From a virus: a DNA stretch of 20,654 bases. The number at the start of each line of letters is the position of its first letter. Within the stretch, counting starts at the first letter, position 1. The notes beneath the pieces are model-generated. The model was not told the origin of the DNA. It searched no databases and saw only the letters and a list, made by a program, of their open reading frames with translations. A program made the position numbers and the translations under genes. The stretch is taken from IMG/VR virus record IMGVR_UViG_3300028283_000214, positions 1 through 20,654 of that record. One strand, given 5' to 3'. Of the stretch, positions 7,297 through 13,056 are shown one piece after another.

Positions 7297-8091
7297 ATGA
7301 TAAAAAGATTCAATAATTTCGTAAAAGAAAGCGTCGAAAATAAAGGTAAAGGTGTAGGCGGTGATACCGATCTATTTCCTAAAGCTCCATTGAAACAAAC
7401 CATAAATAGAGCTATTCCAACTATGGACTTCCTCCGTATTGGTAAACATATTTTAACGAAAAAAATAGACGGTTTCATCGACAGCGTTCAAAACGAAAGT
7501 ATCTATATAACTGATAGAATGACTGGTGAGATCAAAAAATATACCTTAAAAGAAGTTCTTAAAGAACTCACACAGAAGAAAGATGATAAACCAGGTTCTT
7601 CTACTGTTCAAGGTTTTGAAGGTACACCAGCTTGGGCAACTAAACAGAAGATATATGAATCTTTTGACGACGAATATGAGCCCGAAAGAGAAAGAGAACT
7701 AGATCCAGATGAAGTAGAAGTTGCTGAAGAGCAAGATCTAGAATACGGAGATGAGGAAGAGCCAGAAGAAATAGAAAGAGGCACTGATGAGGAAGAAGAC
7801 GCCGATGAAGAAAATCCTGATACAAAGAGTATGTTAAGAGGACTTAACTCAAATAAAATTCGTTTTGGCACAGAAGATAATCCCGAAGGACTTCCAAATA
7901 AAGGAAATAAAAGAGATATGCCAAATGAAAGTTGGGTTAATTATTGGGATAGTTTCAACCAAAAACAAGTAAAACTTGTAACTGAAGATCTCGAAGAAAC
8001 GGAAGAAGAAGACGAAGTTAAAATCGTTAGGGGTACAGAAGATAATCCAATTCCAGAAAGAAAAAAAACTAAAATAGAAAGCTATGAATAA
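7297..8091 (+). CDS. Tagged acidic protein with KOW/SH3-like segment
   Basis: 264 aa. The N-terminus IKRFNNFVKESVE is one of the clearest copies of the shared tag. A small beta domain (about 45-90) contains KKIDGFIDSVQNESIYITDR and GEIKKYTLKEV, resembling a KOW/SH3-like barrel. Residues 120-180 are extremely acidic. The C-terminal part repeats a short element: FGTEDNPEGLP (190-200) and RGTEDNPIPER (246-256), with an RGTDEEED variant in between. The last 8 bases overlap the next gene. No function can be assigned; acidic, disordered and tagged proteins of this kind fit scaffold-core or internal virion components. Confidence 0.7.
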   Translation: MIKRFNNFVKESVENKGKGVGGDTDLFPKAPLKQTINRAIPTMDFLRIGKHILTKKIDGFIDSVQNESIYITDRMTGEIKKYTLKEVLKELTQKKDDKPGSSTVQGFEGTPAWATKQKIYESFDDEYEPERERELDPDEVEVAEEQDLEYGDEEEPEEIERGTDEEEDADEENPDTKSMLRGLNSNKIRFGTEDNPEGLPNKGNKRDMPNESWVNYWDSFNQKQVKLVTEDLEETEEEDEVKIVRGTEDNPIPERKKTKIESYE

Positions 8092-8722
8092 TTTAAAGAA
8101 AAGAGATCAATATATTCAAGAAGAACTAAAACCTTGGAGCGACCACGATAGTTCTTTGAGCGGAGAAGAATCTGGAAACTTTAGTATAAAAGGATTTAAA
8201 GGAAATAGTTATAACGATAGTTTCGATGAACCAGATACTGAAAGAGCTAAAAAGTTTAGAGAAAGATACATGAAACCAAAATCCGCCGACGAGATGATTT
8301 CTATTGAAAAAGCAAAAAACAAGGCATGGGAAGCTTGGGTGGAAGTTTGTAAAAGATGGGCGGAAGACGAAGGATGGAAAACTGACGATATACCAGATGA
8401 TAGAATGAAAAAAGAGTTTGAAGACTGGTGGAATGAAAATAATTTCGGTTCAGAATATAAAGGTGAGCCTGATGAAAATGGTTGGTTGGATCAAGCTGGA
8501 ATGGGAATGTCTGCAAATAGAAAGATTGGACCAGAAGATGGTATGCACGAAAATATGCTCCCAAAACCTTATAAGAAAGTCAAATGTGCTGAATGTGGCG
8601 AAGAAGTTTGTGATAATATAAACTTTAAAATCGGACATTTATATAATAGACATAATTGCAAACCTAGTGTCGGTGATTATAAAGCCAGAAGAATGATGGT
8701 TCAATATTTTCCACCAAAATAA
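8084..8722 (+). CDS. Protein with C-terminal zinc finger, end of tagged block
   Basis: 212 aa. The N-terminus NNLKKRDQYIQEEL is a weak version of the shared tag. A disordered Ser/Gly/Asp segment (about 18-55) precedes a Trp-rich helical region (AWEAWVEVCKRWAEDEGW, 81-98, and FEDWWNENNFG). The C-terminal zinc site is KCAECGEEVCDN (167-178), then HLYNRHNC (185-192), giving C168, C171 and H185/H190 or C192 as likely ligands. A strong terminator follows, so this is the last gene of the + strand block. The family is not recognised; nucleic-acid or protein binding through the finger is inferred. Confidence 0.7.
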   Translation: MNNLKKRDQYIQEELKPWSDHDSSLSGEESGNFSIKGFKGNSYNDSFDEPDTERAKKFRERYMKPKSADEMISIEKAKNKAWEAWVEVCKRWAEDEGWKTDDIPDDRMKKEFEDWWNENNFGSEYKGEPDENGWLDQAGMGMSANRKIGPEDGMHENMLPKPYKKVKCAECGEEVCDNINFKIGHLYNRHNCKPSVGDYKARRMMVQYFPPK

Positions 8723-8761
8723 TATACGATTATTAGGATCGTTATCTCCGGCTATTTTTAC

Positions 8762-8794
8762 AACCCAGAAAGCTCGCTACTATCTGGGTTTTTT
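8762..8794 (+). terminator. Intrinsic terminator
   Basis: AACCCAGA (8762-8769) pairs perfectly with TCTGGGTT (8783-8790) around a 13-nt loop and runs into six T residues. It terminates the + strand block; on the - strand no U-run follows the stem. It lies at the convergence with the - strand endonuclease gene. Confidence 0.9.
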
Positions 8795-9687
8795 CATTTT
8801 AATAAAATTTCAAATTTATCTTGGTCTATACTTTCGTCATACCTTATCCTTATAAGTTTAATATTATTGTCTTTACAATATTGGTTTTTGATTTGATCTT
8901 TGATGATTTGTTTTTCTAGTGCTATATCTCCACCTATTCTATCCCATTTTCTAAAATGTTGCATACCGTCATATTCAATACAAATATTCAATGATGGTAT
9001 ATAAAAATCAAAAGGTAATGAATTTTTAAATCTACAATCTTTAAATCTTTTCTCTCGTTCATATTCTATTTTCATAACATCTAATAATTTAACTAAAGAT
9101 TTCTCTCCTTTAGATTCACAACAACTAGGACATCCGACTCCATTAGTGTGATGTTGAGGAACTTGTTCAAATATTTTATGTTCAGGACATATTATCTTTA
9201 TTTTAGTTCTGGCATTTTTATATTCAACCAACGAGTAATCATATTTATCACCATGACATTTTTTGGATTTATCTATAAAGTCATTTAATGAATGTTTAAC
9301 TCCACCTACGCATTTTGGACATTTAGAACCATTTAAATGAAGAATCGGCGTTTGTTCAAATATTCCGTGTTCTGGACATATGATTTTCACTTTGGTTCTA
9401 CAATTTTTATATATCACTAAAGAATAATCATATGTGTTTCCACACACATCTTTAAATTCTTTTATTATATCTAAAGTTGTTTTGTTTTTATTTTTTCCAA
9501 CACAAATAGGACAACCTTGTCCAAATAAATGATTAGCTGGAGTTTGTTCAAAAATTTTATGTTTTTTGCATATTATTTTTATTTTTGATAAACAATTAAT
9601 GTATTCAACTATTGAATAATCATATTTAAAATCGTGCACCTTATTTGATCTACTTATAAATTCGTCCAATGTTAATTTTTTACTCAT
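8794..9687 (-). CDS. Triple zinc-ribbon PD-(D/E)XK endonuclease (DUF723-like, mobile type)
   Basis: 297 aa. Three tandem repeats of about 62 residues each read KYDYS-V-Y-N, KIKIIC--H-IFEQTP--H, then GCP-C (Cys/His sets near 40-62, 104-126 and 168-190). Such treble-clef/zinc-ribbon repeats occur in phage and giant-virus DUF723-like proteins and give DNA binding. The C-terminal 100 residues hold FDFYIPSLNICIEYDGMQHF (226-245), a Vsr/DUF559-like PD-(D/E)XK core with D227, E238, D240, Q243 and H244. Together this indicates a free-standing homing-type endonuclease. It is transcribed against the surrounding phage genes and lies 420 bp from an incomplete DNA polymerase gene, a classic target for such elements. 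Target site and activity are unknown. Confidence 0.85.
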   Translation of the reverse strand: MSKKLTLDEFISRSNKVHDFKYDYSIVEYINCLSKIKIICKKHKIFEQTPANHLFGQGCPICVGKNKNKTTLDIIKEFKDVCGNTYDYSLVIYKNCRTKVKIICPEHGIFEQTPILHLNGSKCPKCVGGVKHSLNDFIDKSKKCHGDKYDYSLVEYKNARTKIKIICPEHKIFEQVPQHHTNGVGCPSCCESKGEKSLVKLLDVMKIEYEREKRFKDCRFKNSLPFDFYIPSLNICIEYDGMQHFRKWDRIGGDIALEKQIIKDQIKNQYCKDNNIKLIRIRYDESIDQDKFEILLK

Positions 9688-9691
9688 AATA

Positions 9692-9856
9692 TCATAATTT
9701 TATTTTTGATATATCAATTCCATTTCTTTTAAAATATTCTAATAATGCCCAATCTAAATAGTTGGATCTATTAGAAGTCACATCATTTAATAATTTTAAT
9801 ATATCTGGACTCAAAGATATGGATATAGTCACCTTTTTGTTTTCAACTCTTTTCAT
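9692..9856 (-). CDS. Ribbon-helix-helix regulator A
   Basis: 54 aa from the ATG at 9856; an upstream in-frame start at 9901 would add a hydrophobic extension with no RHH counterpart. KKVTISISLSPDILKLLNDV gives the beta ribbon and first helix; SNRSNYLDWALLEYF gives the turn and second helix of an Arc/CopG/MetJ-type fold. Such proteins bind short inverted or direct operators as dimers of dimers. It sits 5 bp upstream of the endonuclease gene in the same orientation, so it probably controls that gene or itself. It is divergent from a second RHH gene 88 bp away. Confidence 0.8.
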   Translation of the reverse strand: MKRVENKKVTISISLSPDILKLLNDVTSNRSNYLDWALLEYFKRNGIDISKIKL

Positions 9857-9944
9857 AAAACATTTTTCTTTTAATTGTATATATAAAATAAATAAAGTCA
9901 TAAGTTATCATTTTATAACAATTTTTCAAAAAATATTATTAAAT
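9857..9944. promoter_or_regulatory. Divergent RHH promoter region with inverted repeat
   Basis: This 88-bp AT-rich stretch separates the two divergent RHH genes and must hold both promoters. It contains the inverted repeat GTTAT-N6-ATAAC (9904-9919), a plausible RHH operator, and a TATATATAAAAT segment at about 9880. The AT richness makes chance repeats likely. Confidence 0.35.
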
Positions 9945-10106
9945 ATGAGACATAAATTACCACAAGAAGAGAAGAAAAAATCTATAACTTTTACTATAAA
10001 TCCAGAACTTGAAAAATTATTAAACCAACAAATTGAAAAATTAGGTATAAATAGATCAGAGTTTATTGAACAAATATTAAAAGATAAATTAAAAAAAGAT
10101 AATTAG
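9945..10106 (+). CDS. Ribbon-helix-helix regulator B, upstream of DNA polymerase
   Basis: 53 aa from the ATG at 9945, chosen because it gives an intact RHH fold; longer upstream frame sequence reads as antisense of the divergent gene. KKSITFTINPELEKLLNQQI is the ribbon and first helix, and GINRSEFIEQILKDKLK the second helix. It resembles regulator A in fold but not closely in sequence. One base separates its TAG from the polymerase ATG, so the two are almost certainly co-transcribed and the protein may control polymerase expression. A phage-specific DNA-binding role is also possible. Confidence 0.8.
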   Translation: MRHKLPQEEKKKSITFTINPELEKLLNQQIEKLGINRSEFIEQILKDKLKKDN

Positions 10107-10107
10107 G

Positions 10108-11622
10108 ATGATCGTTGATTATGAATTTAAAAATAAAAAACTTATGGTTTCATATGTATCCGATGGTGGTTGGATAAAAATGAAATATTACGATTGGCCT
10201 AATCCGTCTAAATATGTTGTCTGTTCTGAAGACGATAGAGATAAAGATGGTAGATATGTAACTTGGGACGGATTTAGTGTGAAATCTGTATATACAAGAT
10301 ACCCAGATAGATATTGTGTCTACGACTACCTTGATAACCTCCCACAAGAAGAACAAGATATTCTTTTTAAATACGTTGAGCCAGAAATATTCTTCGTTGA
10401 TATCGAGAACGAAATCCTTGATAAGAAACCTCAACCACACTTAGCCGAAAGTGCTGTACAATCTATATCCATTGTTACAAAGAATAAAGTACTTGTTATG
10501 GGTGTTGACGCACTTTCACAAGACCAAGAAAAATCTATTAAAGAAGATATAAACAATTACTTCGCTAAATTCAACGCTGACTACGATTTCAAATTCATTA
10601 GATATAAAAATGAATACGAAATGTTACTCAATTTCTTTGAGAAATATGTACCTAAAATGCCAGTCATCACTGGTTGGAATTTTACAGAATACGATTGGGT
10701 ATTCCTTACTAATAGAGCTAGAAAGATTGGTGTAGATCCGTCATCAGCATCAAATACAAGATTACTTCGCCAACCATTTAAAAGAAATAATAAAAACGGT
10801 AAAGAAATTATATCTTATTGTGAATTACCAGCACACAGACTTGTGGTTGACTATATGGAGCTTTATGATAAGTGGAACACTACTATCAAAGTAAAGGAAG
10901 CCAGCAGTCTTGATTTTGTTTCTGATGGTATTCTTGGGGTTAAGAAAGTAAACTACGAAGGTTCACTTAAAACTCTTGCTGCTTCTGATTACAAGAAATT
11001 CGTTTTCTACAACGCTGTAGATAGTATTCTTGTTCAAAAAATTCACGAGAAAACTAAATGGATTGATATTCTTTACGGTATTTCTACCCTTTCTAGAATC
11101 AAAACTCTCGACGCTTATTCAACTTTACCTGTTACAGAAGGTATATTAAGAAGAAAACTCAAAGAAGAAAAGAACGTCATTCTTTGTAGATTAGAGAAAT
11201 CATTACCAGATACAGTCATAGAAACAGCAGAAAAAGCAGTTAAAGGTGGATGGGTAAAAGATCCAGTAAAAGGTATGGGATATTGGGTAGCCTGCTACGA
11301 CTTCGCAAGTTTGTACCCTACATGTATGAGAATGTTCAATATATCAGCAGACTCGTATAAAGGTGTGCTGTCGCCCGCAAAGGACTTCGCTGTGTTTAAT
11401 GGTCATCGAATAGAACTAGAACCAACTGATATTAAACTACTTAATAATACTGTATTTAAGAACGAGACTGGTATAGTAAATCAAGTTATGACTGATATTT
11501 ATGGTGATAGAAAGAAGTTTAAAGGATTTATGAATAAGGATCACGATGAGTTGGAGGACTACAAGAGAATATTAAAGGCTGCAGAGGACGAGTTGATAAT
11601 GGAATTAGAATATAGTGATTAA
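10108..11622 (+). CDS. Family B DNA polymerase, N-terminal part (exonuclease and part of palm/fingers)
   Basis: 504 aa, T4 gp43-like. The 3'-5' exonuclease motifs are intact: Exo I FFVDIENE (D98, E100), Exo II GWNFTEYDW (N191, D196), Exo III YNAVDS (Y301, D305). KGGWV (379-383) and palm motif A CYDFASLYP (396-404, D398) follow. DRKKFKGFM (467-475) matches the start of the fingers helix with nucleotide-binding Arg/Lys. The frame then stops at residue 504, whereas T4 gp43 has about 900. Motif B (K-NS-YG) and motif C (DTDS) are absent and not found elsewhere in the window. This is half of a split polymerase whose other part lies elsewhere, or a truncated gene. The frame is otherwise undamaged, which favours a functional split. 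It is cotranscribed with RHH regulator B. Confidence 0.9.
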   Translation: MIVDYEFKNKKLMVSYVSDGGWIKMKYYDWPNPSKYVVCSEDDRDKDGRYVTWDGFSVKSVYTRYPDRYCVYDYLDNLPQEEQDILFKYVEPEIFFVDIENEILDKKPQPHLAESAVQSISIVTKNKVLVMGVDALSQDQEKSIKEDINNYFAKFNADYDFKFIRYKNEYEMLLNFFEKYVPKMPVITGWNFTEYDWVFLTNRARKIGVDPSSASNTRLLRQPFKRNNKNGKEIISYCELPAHRLVVDYMELYDKWNTTIKVKEASSLDFVSDGILGVKKVNYEGSLKTLAASDYKKFVFYNAVDSILVQKIHEKTKWIDILYGISTLSRIKTLDAYSTLPVTEGILRRKLKEEKNVILCRLEKSLPDTVIETAEKAVKGGWVKDPVKGMGYWVACYDFASLYPTCMRMFNISADSYKGVLSPAKDFAVFNGHRIELEPTDIKLLNNTVFKNETGIVNQVMTDIYGDRKKFKGFMNKDHDELEDYKRILKAAEDELIMELEYSD

Positions 11623-11636
11623 AAAAATATAAATTT

Positions 11637-11915
11637 ATGAAAAGGGAGAAAATTACAATTAATAAACGACTTTTAAGAAGTATTCTTTATGAAGAACATA
11701 AAGAAAATTATGTTTTAATGTATGATAAGATAACAGGATCAGATCCCGAGGACGGTGGTGCTGATCACGAAGCTGTTATAAAAAGAAAAGAAGACGGTAA
11801 ATTCTTTAGAGTACATTACACAGATTGGGATATGGATTATAATTTTGAAAGAGATTTTCCTGAAACATTAACAGAAGTTTTCCCAAGACAGATAACAACA
11901 ACTGTGTACGAATAG
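11637..11915 (+). CDS. Small hypothetical protein
   Basis: 92 aa. It begins with a basic segment (KREKITINKRLLRSIL) and continues with an acidic, aromatic-rich part (VHYTDWDMDYNFERDFPETL). It predicts a small alpha/beta fold with no recognised family or catalytic motif. It follows the polymerase by 14 bp and ends before the structured non-coding leader, so it is the last gene of that unit. It does not contain the missing polymerase motifs. Confidence 0.6.
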   Translation: MKREKITINKRLLRSILYEEHKENYVLMYDKITGSDPEDGGADHEAVIKRKEDGKFFRVHYTDWDMDYNFERDFPETLTEVFPRQITTTVYE

Positions 11916-11920
11916 AAAAA

Positions 11921-11940
11921 ATTGATATTTTAATATCAAT
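11921..11940. repeat. Perfect AT-rich inverted repeat
   Basis: ATTGATATT-TT-AATATCAAT is a perfect 9-bp inverted repeat just after the stop of the 92-aa gene. It has no GC pairs in its centre and no U-run, so it is not a convincing terminator. It could be an operator or the first hairpin of the leader that follows. Confidence 0.5.
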
Positions 11941-11949
11941 ATATAAACC

Positions 11950-12035
11950 TTGGCGTGTAAAACCTAGGATAAGCGTGCCGACAAAAGTGTTAGCATAAGT
12001 AAATTTACAAATCTACCGCGCTTAGGGTTCGCCAA
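11950..12035 (+). ncRNA. Candidate structured RNA leader
   Basis: No frame here is open. The right-hand strand CGCTTA-G-GGTT-CGCCAA (12019-12035) pairs with three segments on the left: TTGGCG (11950-11955), AACC (11961-11964) and TAAGCG (11970-11975), separated by 5-nt bulges TGTAA and TAGGA. Inside lies a hairpin, TGC-C-GACA / TGTT-A-GCA (11976-11995) with an AAAG loop, and a palindrome GTAAATTTAC (11999-12008). The segment is clearly richer in GC than other non-coding DNA here, a usual mark of structured RNA in AT-rich genomes. It does not fit tRNA, T-box, group I intron or any ribozyme consensus I could test by eye. It may be a cis-regulatory leader of the downstream ligase-like gene or an independent RNA. 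Confidence 0.5.
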
Positions 12036-12050
12036 TTATTTAAGATTACA

Positions 12051-12090
12051 TTTTTTTTTGGTGGGGCAACTCCCGCCCAAAAAAAAAATG
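12051..12090 (+). promoter_or_regulatory. T9/A10-flanked hairpin abutting the start codon
   Basis: GGTGGG (12060-12065) pairs with CCCGCC (12072-12077) around loop GCAACT, with one T-G wobble. It is flanked by nine T on the left and ten A on the right, so the stem can continue as an A-U helix past a single C bulge. The ATG at 12088 uses the last A of the run. On either strand the hairpin is followed by A rather than U, so it is not an intrinsic terminator. Occlusion of the ribosome entry site is the simplest reading. Confidence 0.65.
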
Positions 12091-12963
12091 CTTATGAACA
12101 ATCGAATTTACGAACAGAAAATCGTTGAACCTCAAGATTTTGATAAAATGGTTTCAAAATTAAGAGGTTTTTTTACGCAAAATGGTTACTTAGAAACCTA
12201 CCCACAACCAAGATTATCAATTTTAGCGGCTTGTGAAGATCCAAAGACAGTTAGAAGTTTCACTTTCAATGGAAATGTATGGCCATTACCACAAACTTCA
12301 CAAATATGGTTGGAAAGAGATTTATTAGCAAATGCTAAAGATGTAGATGGTGTATATTGTATAACAGCATCATATAGAGATGAACCCAATCCAATTGAAG
12401 GGAGACATAATAAAATATTTCCAATGTGGGAAGCAGAGCACAAAGGGGATTTTGAACATTTAATAAAAACAATAAGTGAGTTATGTGTACATTTAGGTTT
12501 TGTTAAAAAAGTTGAAGATATACCTATATTTACTTATGATGCTTTATGTGAACATTATAATGTTGATACATTAGAAGATGAACAAGAAGATTTAATGTGG
12601 AGAGAATATGGTGATGTGGTCGGAATAACTTATTTCCCCGAGAGAACTCATCCATTTTGGAATATGAAACAGGATGGTATAAACGAAAGAGGTGAAAGGT
12701 TATTCAAGAAAACAGACTTTATAGTATGTGGTCAAGAAACATTTGGTTGTGCTGAAAGATCAAGTGATCCAATACAAATGAGAGATAGTTTTCATAGTAT
12801 ATCTGATGGAATGTATGCTAAACTTTTATATAACAACTTTAGTATAGAAAGAGTAGAGCAGGAGTTAGAAGATTATTTAGCCTTACCGATGATACCAAGG
12901 TGGGGATTTGGAATGGGAATAACGAGATTAGAAAGAGCTATGAAAATAAAAGGACTGATTTAA
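12088..12963 (+). CDS. Class II aminoacyl-tRNA-synthetase-like catalytic core (AsxRS-like)
   Basis: 291 aa from the ATG at 12088 (12094 also possible); codons upstream of it belong to the hairpin. Motif 1 region: FFTQNGYLETYPQPRLSI (28-45). Motif 2: CITASYRDEPNPIEGRHNKI with FPMWEAEHKG (91-120), the fRxE loop. Motif 3: GFGMGITRLERAM (273-285). VCGQETFGCAERSSD (213-227) resembles the AspRS/AsnRS region that binds the amino acid and ATP. There is no anticodon-binding domain, and the length is far below full AspRS/AsnRS. It could be a truncated AsnRS/AspRS, or an asparagine-synthetase-like or other adenylate-forming amide ligase, as known for archaeal AsnRS paralogues. A terminator overlaps its stop codon and it has its own structured leader, so it forms a single-gene unit. 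Confidence 0.8.
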   Translation: MLMNNRIYEQKIVEPQDFDKMVSKLRGFFTQNGYLETYPQPRLSILAACEDPKTVRSFTFNGNVWPLPQTSQIWLERDLLANAKDVDGVYCITASYRDEPNPIEGRHNKIFPMWEAEHKGDFEHLIKTISELCVHLGFVKKVEDIPIFTYDALCEHYNVDTLEDEQEDLMWREYGDVVGITYFPERTHPFWNMKQDGINERGERLFKKTDFIVCGQETFGCAERSSDPIQMRDSFHSISDGMYAKLLYNNFSIERVEQELEDYLALPMIPRWGFGMGITRLERAMKIKGLI

Positions 12964-12976
12964 TCAGTCCTTTTTT
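12948..12976 (+). terminator. Intrinsic terminator overlapping the stop codon
   Basis: AAAAGGACTGATT pairs with AATCAGTCCTTTT; the gene's TAA lies in the loop, and six T residues end the structure. The stem is perfect. It should stop transcription of the ligase-like gene before the next unit. Confidence 0.85.
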
Positions 12977-13025
12977 ATTATTTTTTACTTTTTATTTTTA
13001 ATATATATACCTAAACAAACTAAAA

Positions 13026-13033
13026 TATAAATA
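13026..13033 (+). promoter_or_regulatory. T4-type late promoter-like TATAAATA
   Basis: An exact TATAAATA lies 24 bp upstream of the ATG at 13057, just after a terminator, where a new transcription start is needed. It matches the T4 late-promoter consensus. In such AT-rich DNA chance matches are frequent; others occur inside genes here, for example near 3463 and 10045. Confidence 0.35.
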
Positions 13034-13056
13034 ATATATTAAAAAAGAAAAGTTCC

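Noticed and set aside
11637-11915. Missing C-terminal part of the DNA polymerase
   Set aside because: The 92-aa product has no motif B or C and is far too short.
11950-12035. tRNA gene or tRNA-like molecule
   Set aside because: Length is similar and GGTTCG occurs, but no acceptor stem with a T-arm, D-arm and anticodon arm in the right order can be drawn.
12051-12080. Intrinsic terminator
   Set aside because: On both strands the GC stem is followed by A residues, not by a U-run.
11950-12090. Group I intron or known ribozyme linked to the polymerase break
   Set aside because: No P/Q/R/S core elements and no hammerhead, twister or pistol consensus could be matched by eye; the segment also starts 330 bp after the polymerase stop.
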